From NCBI GenBank assembly GCA_028583605.1, contig CM053325.1, positions 58,920,813 through 58,984,812 of the forward strand: a DNA stretch of 64,000 bases. Direction: 5' to 3'. Below, piece after piece: positions 45,501 through 60,500 of this stretch. Under the pieces are notes generated by a model. That model did not search any database, was not told the DNA's origin, and was given only the letters and a program-made list of their open reading frames with translations. The DNA comes from Dastarcus helophoroides. Lineage: Eukaryota > Arthropoda > Insecta > Coleoptera > Bothrideridae. The translations under genes were made by a program, and so were the position numbers. Each line of letters starts with the position of its first letter. Within the stretch, counting starts at the first letter, position 1.

Positions 45501-48500
45501 AAATAAACCGATTTTTTTTTGCTTTTTAAAATACGGAATTATTTCGTTTTTTTTGTGTATTGTCTTATTTAAAGGAGGTTAATACAATTAATTTTTAGCT
45601 CAAAAGGACATACAACAGTTTGCTGTTAATGCTAACATAAACGAATCGATCCAAGAGAATGCTATCGGCTCATTTTCGATAAGTGTCGCCCACCCTGAAA
45701 AAAATGGGTGGTCAGCTTATGATGATGATATTCAGGTGTCCGAGGGGGACGTCTTAAATTATTGGGTATTTTTTCAATCTGGAAATTCTACATATAAGAC
45801 AGGTGGTCATCGTTGGATAATTAAAGGTAATAGACATTCATTTTTGGTAGAACGGACTAGTCCTTGGTTACTTCAAAAATTGATACAAAAATCTTGTCCC
45901 ATAAAATCAAAAAATATTTAAAAATACAAGGCTTGCTCAGAGCAAGTGTTGTGTTGCTCAGAGCAAGTGTTGTGGTGGTTTTAGGGCCCAATATTTGTAT
46001 GTCAATTTTTTGATACACTTTGAATAAAACAAAAATAGTCGCATAAAATTCACCAGCGCTTTTAGACAACGCTCTGATGTTTTTTTTACATTACAGAGTT
46101 TCATAATTCTAAGCAGCTATAAAATACTTATATTTAAACTTACTGCTTTGAATATATTTAAAATTATAATATTATAATAATAATAATAATAATAATTATA
46201 CCAAAAATCAGCTTTTCAATTTTTGTTTTAGATGTTCAACAGACTTTTCCAGGATCTTCACGAGGCTCTATGAAGTCAAAATCTGAGATAAATGGAAAAA
46301 AGGATGCTCCTTTGGGAAGTCTCGTTTTTGAAGACAATTTTAGTGGCACCAATACCATTGACACCACCAAATGGATTATTGAGCACTACATACCTTCGAG
46401 AGGTCCTGTAAGTTTCTTCCAAGGTAATTTTAGGTACCATTTAATATGAGTATTATCTTATGGTGCGTTTACAGTAGACACTTTATTCCGTACATTTCTC
46501 TTTGACATAAAATATATTTTCTCCCTGACATAAGTGTCAACTCCCTGAGAGAAGCTATCTCTTCCCAGCTGTGCAGATAAACGCCGGATGCGTATTGGAT
46601 TTGCCTCTGGACTACAGAACCAGGCAAGATATAAGCGTTCCAATTGGTTGGTTCTGATATCATGATCATGCACGCAAACGCCTTAAAGTAAAATACAATT
46701 GACAATTGAGACAATACATTACTATTGATATACGTATTATTTTATTAATAATATTTTAGTTTTGTTATTGATGTTTTGTATTTGTTTAGGCAGTAATTAT
46801 TTGCATGTGGGACACAACTTTCGGATTGTTAATTTAAATAGCGGTTATTGGAAAACATTTTAAATAGTACTTTGTAAACTTTTCGTTTGTTAAATGTGCC
46901 AGATTCAAAAAACTAATGCATAGTTTAAAAGAAGTGTGTGATTTACAAATTAATATACCTAACAGTGGATTGTGTGTATTTATTATTATACAATAAAAAA
47001 AATCATATGTGGTTCCCGACTAATTTTAAGTTGAAAGAAATTACTATTTCTGAACAATCTTTTCAAATTCGTCTTGGCATAAATTTGGAAAATGATGCAA
47101 AGTTGTGGCTGCAGGAATATAGCGAAATTACTAACACGAATTGGATTATTAAAAGTGGTCTTTACAATCCTCATACGTTTTTATTTTATAGTTAAAGTGA
47201 AAACTTCTTTAGGTGCTTTGACCGACTTTTGATAGGGGAATAACTAATGGTTTGCGTAAATATCACGCTAATTCTCGTAGGCGACACGTTCTGATGTTTA
47301 CAGTTTATTTACAGAGTTAGTTTTCTAAATGAATACCCTCTTTTTTTAGCTTTATTTTTGACAAATTCAAGATATTAAAAAGCTGTATTGATTTAAATTT
47401 TCTATAAAATGAATTTACATTATTTTATTCATTTTTCTGCCTAATAAACAGTGGCGGCTGGCGTATAGGCACTGTGGAACTGCAGCACCCCCAGTTTCGC
47501 TTACGAGTTTTTTTCTCAAAATTTTCTGAACACTTTACATTACACAATTTTTTTGTAGAAATTTTAAATTTTTACTGATTTCTTTTTATAGAAAATTTAT
47601 GTTTATTTCACAAGGTTACGACATTTAAAAACCTATTTTATTTTTAATTTTAATCAAAATCACATTTTCAAAAACTAGTTTTTGAAAATGTGATTTGGAA
47701 CTTTTCTAATAATTTTTCTAAAAGACTTCATTAAGTCTCCAGGAATATAAAAGATTGAATTTTGAGATTAACCCGAAATTTCTTAAAAAGTTGAATTTTG
47801 AAAAAAATATCGATACTTCGAAAAAAATACGAATTTTAAGGAAAAAGTTAATGAGAATTTCACACAGAAAGTCAACTCTTGAAAAAAGTCGTTTATCAAA
47901 AGACGAATCTTGAAAAAAAAATCGAAATTTTGAAAAAAAGGCGAATTTCGAGGAAAAAAATCAGATTTCCAAAAATAGAAAAGATTGGATTTTGAGATTA
48001 ACCCGAAATTTCTTAAAAAGTCAAATTTTGAGAAAAATATCGAAACTTCGATAAAATACGAATTTTAAGGAAACAGTTGATGAGAATTCCAGAACCATAA
48101 AGTATTTGATGAGATAAAGTCGAAATTTCGAAAAAAACACGCATTGTAACAAAAATGGCGAACTTTTGAGATGTGTTTTCAGAAAAAAGTGAAAATTTCC
48201 AAAAAAACGAATTTTTGAAAAAAAATTCTAAATATCGAGATAAAGATCAAAATGTTGAGGTAAAGATCACAATTTCGAGCAAAAGGCAGATTTTAATAAA
48301 CCAGTCGAAATTTCTGAAAAGTTAGATTCTAAAAGTAGGAAGTTTTCAACAAAAAAAACTCAATGTTAGGAAAAATAACGTAATTTCGAAAAGAAGGCGA
48401 AATTTTGAGCAAACAGTTTTCAAGAAGTCACATTTTGAAACATAAATGGAATTTGGCGAATAAAATCGAAATTAAAAAAAAAAACAATTTTCGAAAAAAA

Positions 48501-51500
48501 GAGTTGAATTTTCAAGAAAAAGACGAATTTCGACGAAAACAATTTTCAGAACTTCACACAGGAAGTCGAACTTTGATAAAACAGAAAAATTTTGAAGAAT
48601 AGGCATTTACGAAATCGAAATTTTGAAATTTTAGGGACTAAGCTTAGATTATTAAAAACATAAAGGATCACATTTCAACAAAAGATCAAAATTTCAAAAA
48701 AAGATCAAATTTTTGGTAAAATGATCGAAATTTTCAGAAAAACATGGAATTTTGGACAACGCAAATTATGAGAAAAATTCGAAATATCAAAAACAAATCA
48801 AAATTTCTAAAAACGAGTGAATTATTTTTTTTCAATATTCACTTGTATTTGAAAATTTCGAGTTTTTTCTTGATACTTCTGCGTGTTCTCAAAACTCTCC
48901 CTTTTTTCGAACATTCGACATAATTTAAAACTCAAAATTTTAAGAATAACTTGAAATTTCGAAGAAAGCTTTCAACTGATTTCAATTGATTGAAATTTCA
49001 AGAAAAAAGTCGAAATTAATAAAAATTCGAAATTTTTTGAAAGTTTCAAAAAAGGAAAAATTTTGAGAACAAGTCGAAGTATCAAAATTTTCTGAACACT
49101 TTTAATTACACAATTTTTTGTAGAAATTTTTAATTTTCTCTGATTTCTTTTTTTAGAAAATTTAGGTTTTTATCACAAGGTTACGACATTTAAAAACCTG
49201 TTTTATTTTTAATTTTGATCAAAATCACATTTTCAATAACTAGTTTTTGTAAAAGTTTTGAGAAAGAAATCAATATTTCGAGCAGGAATTAAAATGTTAA
49301 CTCAAATTTCTTTCAAAATGTCAACATTTTGAGAAAATAATTTCAATTTCAAGAAAAAATCTAAATCCAACTAACTCGGCTCGCATTTTACTATTTCCCT
49401 AAAAAATAAGTTAATACGGTATCTTCGTCTTTTTACCTCAAATCTCATTTTGTTTAAAAATTTTGAGTTTTTTCAGATATTTCGATTATTTTTAGGAAAT
49501 TTTGATTTTTTCTGCAGTTTCCATTTTTCTTAAATATTTTATAAAAGGAAATTTTCTAGAAATTTCCATTTTTCCTAAAAGTGAGGTTCTTAAAATTTCT
49601 TCTAGAAATTCCAACTTCTCCAGATTTTTCTTTGTGTTCCTCTAATTTGCTTTAAAAATTTTAAATTTTAAAAGTTTTTTCACAACACTTTGACAATTTA
49701 AAGTTCATTTTATTTCGTGTTTTGACAAAAAATGTTTGGAAAAAACCCTAAAAGCTCTATAAAAATTTCAACATATTGAGAAAACAAAAGATTTCGACTT
49801 TTTTGTAAAGATATTTCAAATTTTTTTCAAATTTCAATTTTTTCTCCAAAGCACTTTGCTTTTTTCCCCTATGCAATTTAAACATTTTGTCCAAATTTTT
49901 TTTTTGAAATTTCCAATTTTCCTGGAGATTTTATCTTTAAAATAATTTTTCTTGTAGACATCTTCATTTTTCTCTAATTTGTTTTGAGAATTTAAAAGTT
50001 TTCTAACGAAATTTTAATATTTTAAAGTTTATTTTATTTTGTAATTTTGAAAAGAAACTAAAAATTTTTAAGTATAAGTTTAGGAAAAATAAACTTCAAA
50101 TCTGCATAAAAATAAAAAAAAATTGGGAAAACTATTGAAATTTCAGAAAAAAATGAACCTGGCAAATTTCAACCTTTTTTACAATTTCATATTTCTCTAA
50201 AAAATTACTACTACTATAGAACCAAAGAAAATTCTGAATCGAAATTTCCAATTTTTCTAGAAATGTTAAATTTATTCTTGAAATTCTCAAGTCCAAATTT
50301 AAAATTCAAATTTCGATAAAAAAAGATCGAAATTTAAGAATTATACTTAAAATTTCAAGAGAAAGAAAATCATATTTCTAGAAAAAGTTTCTTATTAGTA
50401 AACAACATTTTTCAAAAAAAATAACAGTTTCAGAATTAAAGAAAAAAAAGTTTTTTTGAAATAAATTGTCAGAAATATTCTTATAATTTCAACTTTTAAA
50501 GTGGGAATTATTGAAGTTTTGGAGAAAAAGAATCAACATTTTTAGAAGAGTCTCAAAATTTCGAAATTAAAATTAATTAAAATTTTGAAAGAAATTCATT
50601 AACAATTTACTGTTTTAATTTAATTTTTTTCTAGTAATTTTGAAGTTGCAGAGAAATTTTAAAAATCAAATATTCCAGCTTTAAGTTTTTTGTGATTAAA
50701 ATTCAAATTTTGGCAATTTATATGTATATAAAATGCAAGTTTTTTTTGAAATTTGTTTTAAAACTTTGCACAATTTTAAAAATAGAAATTTTTGTTATTA
50801 ATTTTTTTAAATTCGAGTGTTATTTCGAAATTTTTCTCAAAGAAATGTAAAGGTAAATAGAAAAAGTAAAGCTAAAGTTATCAGAAAAGTCGAATTTTTA
50901 AAAAAAAACCAAATCTAAAAAAATTTTGAAATTTTCATAGGAAGTCAAATTTTCAAAAGAAGATAAGAATTTCAATTTTTAAAATGGTTGACATTTTCGA
51001 TAATTCTGGGAATGTCAATGAAAGACGAATTTTTGGAAATATATCGACATTTAAAATAATTTGCAGAGTTTTTAATTAAATTTTCAAAGAAGCTGAATTT
51101 TTTGAATATTGTAGAAAACTCCAAATTATCGAAATATTCGTAATTATCAAAAAAGTTGAAATTTTAAAATGGTAAAATTTTGAAAAATTCGAAATTTTCA
51201 ATAGTTCAATTTTGAAAAGGATCTTTTCTTTTAAGTCGAAGATTTAATAGGAAATGTTTAAAAAATGTATAAATAAAATTTTAAGAAAGTTTGAACTTTT
51301 CAAAAAAAAGTCAAGTTTTCAAAGAGTCGAAATTTTGAAAAAAAAGTCGAAGTTTTGAAATGGAGTCGAAATTTTACGAAATATTAGTCGAAAATTTCAA
51401 TAAAAGGTTTTAAGAAATGTCTGACCTAAAAAAATCACAATTTTCAAATAAAGGATCGACAGTTTGCAAAAATGTTAAAATTTTGAAAATAATTGAAATT

Positions 51501-54500
51501 AACAAAATAGTCAAAATTTTAAGTTTTCCAAAAATTTAAAATTTTAGAAGATGACTAAAATTTTGGAAAAGTAACGTTTTGAAATGTCGAAATTTTCATT
51601 AGAAAATTTAAACATTTTAAAACGCTAAACATTGTCGCAGCACCCACATTAGTTGTGGCTGCGAGCCGCCACTGCTGATAAATAACATTTTTCATTTACC
51701 CTTTGCCACACCTAGGGGAAAAAAGCAATATTAAAAAACCATACCAGAAGTTTTATGATGCAGACGCATCATATGAAAAGTATAAAAATTACCACTATTT
51801 CACGAAGTGATATTGAAGCTACAATTTCTTCCAATAGGATAGCTACTACACAACACAGTTATCAAAACTGCAATATTTACATTCAACTAGGAATTAAGTA
51901 CGGTCGAGAATATGTAAAAAATGGGCGTAAATTAAACACTCAATCATGACGTCAAAACCTACCAATTGGAACGCTGTTTCTTGCCCGGTTCTGTAGTCCA
52001 GAGGCAAATCCAATACGCGTTCCGGATAGCTTTTCTCAGGATAGTTGACATTTATGTCAGACGGAATAAAGTGTCTAACCTAAAGGCACCCTTAGAATAC
52101 TTTTACTCATAATATACATTGTTTTGTATTTCAGGACTTTGAATTTTGTTCTTACCAAAATAGAAATGACGTGACATTTATTTCTAATGAAACATTAATC
52201 ATAAAACCTAAAGTAGCATCTACTGACGTCGACGTAAGAGGTAAACTGGATCTCACAAATGGGTAATATACTAGGGTGGCAATAATTTTTTAATTAGTCC
52301 ATGCTTACCTTTACAGATGTACCAGGGACGATGATATTGAGTGTTCGTTCACACAAAATGCAGCTTTCATATTGCCACCCGTAACATCTGCTCAAATAAG
52401 ATCTAAACTGCAGATGAAGTATGGAAAAGTCGAAATCAGGGCAAAAATGCCTCAAGGCGATTGGATTTTTCCCCGTAAGTAACTCACTAAGAAAATATAT
52501 TATTATCATTACTCCCCTTGAACAATATTTATACAACGAGAAAGATCAGAGACAGGTAAATCTGATAAGGCTCAGAAAACTTACTAAGAAATCCAATGCA
52601 GAGAAAGGAATATTTATTAGACAGAATTGAAATACAAATCTTGTTCCCTGAAACCAAGAAAAATTAAAAACACAACAAAGGTTGCTCTTTCGATAGCCAA
52701 GCTATCATCTTCAGAGAGGGTTGGTATCTCTCTGAAGATGATAGTTGGCTATCGAAATGCGTTAGAGCAAACTTTTTTGTGTTTTTAATTCTTTCTTGGT
52801 TTCAAAGAGCAAGATTTGTATTTCGATTTTTAAAGATAATCAAGGACCAGTCGGTTCCACAAAAAAAAATTAGACAATATAAAATCTAAAGCCATTTGAA
52901 TTACAATCCACCTCTGATTGTTATTACTACTTTATTTTAAATTTACATTGCAGCTGCAACTACTTTTAAATCAAATTTTGAAAAAGATTTAGTGTTGACA
53001 TATTGCTAACCAATTTTGGAATTTTAAAACGTTTGAGCAATTTGTTATTTGCAGTGCCTACGTAATTTGCTTTACTGGTTTAATTTTTAAATACCCATGA
53101 TTGCGAAAGTAAATTGCCAAAAGTTAAAAATTTTCCAGGAAGGTTAATCATTTTTTAGAAATGTATTTGGAACCAACGGACCACTCGTTTCCAAAAATTT
53201 GGATTGGTTACGCCAGAGGTAACGAAATATTAAAAGGAAGCGACAACCGTGACATTGGGGGATCTCTATTATTTGGTGGCGTCGTAGTAAGTCCCAAAGA
53301 GCCCGAACGAAGCAAATTTTTAAGTTCCTATCGCCTGTCTAAACCTTTGTATGAAAACTACCACACGTACACCGTTAGCTGGAATGAGGGTAAGATTTTA
53401 AAATATATAGATTACGAAAGACTTGAATCACTGAACCTTCCAGATCAAGTAATCTTGTCAATCGATGGGTCAATCTTTGGTACAATTGACAAGGCTTCGA
53501 TTACCCAAGCCAATTTTAGTGGCACATTTTCTTCAGTAAGTGTTAACGAGTTGCATTACGGTAGCTTAAAGCCCCTTCGGGAAAACTAATAGTTTATAAA
53601 CACTATTTATTTGGGGAGGGGGGATAGACTGGACCTTGGTTATTTTTAAAAATTGGTATACAAATGTGGTTTTCAGGGGACAAGATTTGTATATCAATTT
53701 TTTGATAGACCCCATACATATTGGGTATAAAGTTATTTCTTCTTCAAATTTAATTATTTATTATTATTATTTATTAATTATTTTCAACACTAGGTGTCTG
53801 AATATGTAGAATTTTTAAGACTGGGCTTTTTTTCAAATTTTGACGTTTAATTTTTTATTGAAAATTTCGATTCTTAATAATTTCGACTATTTTTTTAAAT
53901 ATAATTCATTTATCAAATTTTCGAATTGTTTGCAAACTTTAGATTATTTTATATCGAGACATTTATATAAAATGTCGCCTTTTTTTTGACATTATCAAAT
54001 TTTTTCGATATTTTCTGAAAATCTTGCTATTTTTTTATTTTCGAGTTTCTTTCAAAATTTCTATTTTTTCGAAAATCTTGACCTTTTATGAAAATTATTT
54101 TGCAAATTTTTGATTTCTTAAATCGAGACATTTTTATAAAATGTCGACTTTTTTTGACATTTTCGACTATTTTTCGATTTTTTCTCAAAATGTCGCTATT
54201 TTTCCATTTTTGAGTTTCTTTCATAATTTTGATTTTTTTGGGAAATCTTGACTTTTTATGAAAATTATTTTGCAAACCTTTGATTTCTTAAATCGAGACA
54301 TTTTTATAAAATGTCGATTATTTTTGACATTTTCGACTATTTTTTTAAATATAATTCATTTTTCAAATTTTCGAATTGTTTGCAAACTTTAGATTATTTT
54401 ATATCGAGACATTTTTATAAAATGTCGCTTTTTTTTGACATTATCAAGTTTTTTCGATATTTTCTGAAAATCTTGCTATTTTTGTATTTTTGAGTTTTTT

Positions 54501-57500
54501 CAAAATTTCGATTTTTTTTTGGAAATTTTGATCTTTTATGAAAATTATTTTGCAAACATTTGATTTCTTAAATCGATACATTTGTATAAAATGTCGACTT
54601 TTTTTGACATTTTCGACTATTTTTCGATTTTTTCTCAAAATGTCGCTATTTTTCCATTTTTGAGTTTCTTTTATAATTTCGATTTTTGTGGGAAATCTTG
54701 ACTTTTTATGAAAATTATTTTGCAAACCTTTGATTTCTTAAATCGAGACATTTTTATAAAATGTCGATTATTTTTGACATTTTCGACTATTTTTCGATTT
54801 TTTCTCAAAATGTCACTATTTTTTATGTTTAAGTTTCTTTCAAAATTTCGATTTTTTTCGGAAATTTCGACCTTTTATGAAAATTATTTTACAAACCTTT
54901 GATTTCTTAAATCGAGACATTTTTATAAAATGTCAATTTTATTCAACATTTTCGACTATTTTTCGACTTTTTGAGTTTCTTTTAAAATTTCGATTTTTTT
55001 TCGGAAATCTTGACCTTTTATGAAAGTCCTTTTGCAATCCTTTGATTTTTTAAATCCATACATTTTCATGAAATGTCGACTTTTTTAGACTATATTTCGA
55101 TTTTTTCTAAAAATTTGACTATTCTTCCATTTTTGAGTTTCAGAATTTCGATTTCTTTAAAACCTTGACTTTGTATGAACATTTCGACATTTTATCAAAA
55201 TTTAATTTTTTTTTTAAAGTTGCAACCTAAAATTTTAACTTTTTTAAAAAGTGCTTGACTTTGCCTAACTATCAAAAATTTCAACCTTTTCTAAAATTTT
55301 AATTTTTGATAATTCGACTTTTGAAATTCTCGATCAATAATTTTGGCTCTTTTTCAATATTTTAGCATTAAAAACTTTGGTTTTTATTGAAAATTTGACT
55401 AAAAATTTTCCAGCTTCTTTCAAATTTCGATTTTTTTGGAAATCTTGACCTTTTATGAAAATTCTTTTGCAAACCTTTGACTTCTTAAATCCAGACATTT
55501 TTATAAAATATCAACTTTATAAAATGTTGACTTTTTTGGCATTTTCAACTAATTTTTGATTTTTTCTCAAAATGTCGCTATTTTTCCAATTTTGAGTTTC
55601 TTTCAAATTTTCAATTTTTTTCGGAAATCTTGACCTTTAATGAACATTATTTTGCAAACCTGTGATTTCTTAAATCGAGACATTTTTATAAAATGTCGAC
55701 TTTTTTTGACATTTTCGACTATTTTTCGATTTTTTCTCAAAATGTCACTCTTTTTCCATTTTTGAGTTTTTTTCAAAATTTCGATTTTTTACGGAAATCT
55801 TGACCTTTTATAACAATTAATTTGCAAACCTTTGATTTTTTAAATCGAGACATTTTTATAAAATGTCATCTTTATTTGATATTTTCAACTATTTTTTGAT
55901 TTTTTCTCAGAATGTCGAATTATCGAAAAGTTAAAATTTTTGATAGTCAAGCAAAGTCAAGTACTTTTTAAAAAGTTGAAATTTTAGGTTAGAATTTTCA
56001 AAAGAAATTAAAAGTTTGATAAAATATTTCCATTTTTGAGTTTCTTTCAAAATTTCGATCTTTTTGGAAATCTTGACCTTTTATGAAAATTCTTTTGCAA
56101 ACCTTTGACTTTTTAAATCCAGACTTTTTTCGATATTTTCTGAAAATCTTGCTATTTTTCAATTTTTAAGTTTCTCTCAAAATTTCGATTTTTTTCGGAA
56201 ATCTTGACCTTTTATGAAAATTCTTTTGCAAACCTTTGACTTTTTAAATCCAGACATTTTTATAAAATATCGACTTTTTTCAACTATTTTTCGATTTTTT
56301 CTAAAAATTTGACTCTTTTCGATATTTTCTGAAAATTCTGCTATCTTTCTATTTTTGAAGTTCTTTCAAAATTTCTATTTTTTTCGAAAATCTTGACCTT
56401 TTATGAAAAATCTTTTGCAAACCTTTGACTTTTTAAATCCAGTCATTTTTATAAAATATCGACTTTTTTCGACTATTTTTCGATTTTTTTCTAAAAATCT
56501 GACTTTTTTCGATATTTTCTGAAAATCTTGCCATTTTTCTTTTTTTGAGTTTCTTTCAAAATTTTGATTTTTCTCGGAAATCTTGACCTTTTATGAAAGG
56601 TATTTTGCAAACCTTTGATTTCTTAAAACAAGACATTTTTATAAAATGTCTACTTTTTTTGACATTTTCGACTATTTTTTGATTTTTTCTGAAAATGTTG
56701 CTATTTTTCCATTTTTAAATTTCTTTCAAACTTCGATTCATTTTTAAATCTTGACCTTTTATGAAAATTCTTTTGCAAACCTTTGACTTTTTAAATCCAG
56801 ACATTTTTATAAAATATCGACTTTTTTCAATTTTTTCTAAAAATTTGACTATTTTCGATATTTTCTGAAAATCTTGCTATTTTTCTATTTTTGAGTTTCT
56901 TTCAAAATTTCGATTTTTTTTCGGAAATCTTGAACTTTTATGAAAATATTTTGCAAACGTTTGATTTCTTAAAGCGGGACATTTTTATAAAATGTCAATT
57001 TTTTTTAACATTTTCGACTATTTTTAGAGTTTCTCTCAAAATGTCGCTATTTTTCCATTTTTGAGCTTCCTTCAAAATTTTGATTTTTTTCGAAAATCTT
57101 GACCTTTCATGAAGAATCTTTTGCAAACGTTTGATTTCTTAAATCGAGACATTTTTATAAAATGTCGACTTTTTTTGACATTTTCGACTATTTTTCGATG
57201 CTTTCTGAAAATGTCGCTATTTTTCCATTTTTGAGTTTCTTTCAAAATTTCGATTTTTTTCGGAAATCTTGACCTTTTATGAAAATTATTTTGCAAACCT
57301 TTGATTTCTTAAAACGAGACATTTTTATAAAATGTTGACTTTTTTGGCATTTTCGACTATTTTTCGATTTTTTCTCAAAATGTCGCTATTTTCCATTTTT
57401 GAGTTTCTCTCAAAATATTGATTTTTTTCGGAAATCTTGACCTTCCATGAAGAATCTATTACAAACCTTTGATTTCTTAAATCGAGACATTTCTATAAAA

Positions 57501-60500
57501 TGTCGACTTTTTTTGACATTTTCGACTTTTTTTCGATGCTTTCTGAAAATGTTGCTATTTTTCCATTTTTGAGTTTCTTTCAAAATTTCGATTTTTTTCG
57601 GAAATCTTGACCTTTTATAAAAATCCGTTTGTAAACCTTTGATTTTTTAAATCCACACATTTTCATAAAATGTCGACTTTTTTAGACTTTTTTTCGATTT
57701 TTTCTAAAAATTTGACTATTCTTCCATTTTTGAGTTTTAAAATTTGGATTTTTTTTAAACCTTGAACTTATATGAAAATTCTGACATTTTATTAAAGTTC
57801 CAACCTCAAATTTTAACTTTACTTGACTTTGCTTAACTATCAAAAATTTCAACTTTTTTGATAATTAGACTTTTCAAAATCTCAATCTATTGATAATTTT
57901 GACTCTTATTCAATATGTCGGCATTGAAAACTTTAATTTTTATTGTGTGACTGAAAATTTTCAAATTTATCAAAATTTCAACGTTTTCAAAATTTCGAAT
58001 TTGTTTGAAAAACTTTTTCATTTTTTTATAGTTCTTAAAACTTTTGAATGTGTCGACTTCTTTAAAATTTTTATATTTTTTTAATTTCGACGCTTTTTCG
58101 AAAATTTCATCCTTTTCAAAATTTGGACCTCTATTGGAAATTACTTTTTGAAAATATTTGCCTTATTCTCAAATTTTCAGTTTATTTTTGATATCACGTC
58201 TATTTCTCAAAATTTAGATAATATTTCAACAATCTTTTAATAATTAGACTTATTTTTAAAAATTTTGACTCTTTTTGAAAAAATGTCGACTTGTTTAAAA
58301 TTTGAACCTTTTTTTCATAAATTTCCACTTTATTGAAAATTTCGACTTCTTTTTAAAATGTTGACTTTCTCTGAAAAAATGTCGACTTGCTTTAAATTCA
58401 AAGTTTTTTTATAAATTCCCACTTTATTGAAAATTTCGACTTTTTTTAAATGTTTGAATTTTTCTTAATTTTAGCCGTTTTTTAAAATTATAAATTTGTT
58501 GAAAATTATTAAAAATTTCGATTTTTAACCATTCTGACTGTTTTTTTTATTTCAATTATTTTAAAAATTTCGATATTTTTTAAAAATTTTCGACATTTTT
58601 AACCAATTTTCTATCCTTCATTTAAAAATTTTAATTGTCTTTTAGGTCAGACATTTCTTAATTTCTCCTTTTCAAAATCTCAGAATTTTTTTCTTTTTTC
58701 AAAATTTCGACTCTTTTTCCAAAACTTGGTTTTTTTGAAAAGTTCGATATTTTTTCAAACTTTCATTTCTATTTTTTTTTAATTTTTAATCTGATCTTTA
58801 ACTTATAAATTAATATGACTTCTTTAAAGTTAAACTATCCAAAATTTTGACTTTTTCCAGAATTTTATGGTTTCAAAATTAATGCTTTTTTGATAATTAC
58901 AAATTTTTTGATAATTTTCGCCTTTCTACAAAATTTCGACTTTTGAAATTCGCTAAAATGCAAAAATGTCTACTTTTTTAAAATTTTGACCTTTTTTAAA
59001 AATTTGATATTTTTGAAAATGTTTGCCTTATTTTCAAATTTTTAGTTTTTTTTTGAATATTTTGTCTATTTCTAAAAATTAGGACAAAATTTCAAAAAAT
59101 TGTTAATACTTGGACTTACTTTTAAAAATTTTGACCGCTTCTTAAGAAATGACGACTTTTTCAAATTTTCGACTTTTATACAGGGTAGATCATAAGTAAT
59201 GGTATATAGAGCAAGAGCAGATTTTTCGTATAAAAAAACGTGATTTAGCCACATTTACCTTATACCAAAAGTTGATATTAACAGAGATACAGGGTGTCAA
59301 AGTTGAAAAAAAAAATAATGTGATCTTAACTGATGAACACATTTTGCTATGGATAAGAAATTTGCCATAGAGGGGTTTCTTTGGTCAAAAAATTTCTAAT
59401 TTGCTAACAGATTGCCCTAGGGGGCGCCACCTGCGCTACCTTGTATTATTCTAAAGCATCATAAATTTTTTGTGCCTCATTTTAAGTAGATATTTTTATT
59501 TACCTACATTTTTTTCGTAAAAAAGGTATACTTTCTAAATGTTGATACAAGCAACCGTTTTCAAGATATTTGCCTTTAAAATTTGAAGTACGTTTATTTT
59601 AAGTTATGTAAATGTGAATTTTTCGCAGTAGGTTTCAAAATAAGTAATAAACCTGACTCTAAAATAGTTTATATCAAATATTACTCTACTGACATTATTA
59701 TTACAGATATTTTTTAAATTTCTAAAGCAAATTTAAATAAGATACTAAAACAAAATTCATTTTCAAAAATAAGTATGTGGGAAATGACTTTTTTTATGTA
59801 AAAAGATTGTAAACAATTAAAAATCTGGCTGTATTTTATTAAAATTAATCTCCAAATATCTGCTCTGACCACCCAGACTATTAAAATTTTCTTGTGCGGA
59901 CTCGGACATCATATCTCACATCTTTATGTTAGAAAATAAATTACGCCTTAATTTTTTGGATTTTCTTTATTGAGATTTTCAAAATTTTGGTAATAAGATT
60001 ATCAGCAAAGTAATATTTGACATAAATAACTTTCGAAGCTGTCTTATGATTACTTTTTTTTCAAGCCTACTTCAAAAATTTAATATCTTAGTAATTTAAA
60101 ACCAAGGCACGTCATGCTTTAAGGGCAAATACCTTGAAAACGGTTGCTCGTATCAACTTTTAGAAAGTACGCCTTTTTTACGTAAAAAAAAATGAATCAA
60201 TAAAACAACCTATTTAAAATTAATATACGTTGGTGTACAAAAAAGTTATGATGATTTAGAATTATGCAGGATAGCGCAGGTAGCGCCCTCTATCAGCTAT
60301 TGGTAATATGTTAGCAAATTAGAGTTTGTCGACTTAGGAAACCCCCTTGTGCCAAATTTCATATTTATATTACAATTCATGCCATAGTTGTAAGAAGAAA
60401 TCAAAATTTTCTTTTCAACTTTGACACCCTGTATCTCTGTTAATATCAACTTTTGGTATGAGATAAATGTGGCTAAATCACATTATTTTTATTCGAAAAA

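Larger units (their letters stand above)
46461..52091. mobile_element. Harbinger-like element filling intron 3 of copy B, interrupted by a hAT
   Basis: Ends (T/G)GGTGC(G/C)TTTA ... GACACTTTATTCCG in inverted orientation, flanked by TTA (46458-46460 and 52092-52094), which fits the TWA preference of PIF/Harbinger. The terminal ~200 bases are inverted copies (GCGTATTGGATTTGCCTCTG in both). Without the nested hAT the element is about 1.4 kb. Without the element, intron 3 would be about 93 bases. Confidence 0.7.

Noticed and set aside
51755..51949. 64-codon open frame near the right arm of the Harbinger-like element
   Set aside because: Overlaps inverted terminal sequence, no family resemblance.
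53390..53443. Uninterrupted 142-codon exon 6-7 in copy B
   Set aside because: The inserted 18 residues interrupt a conserved strand. Canonical GTAAG...CCAG and the equivalent copy A intron support splicing.
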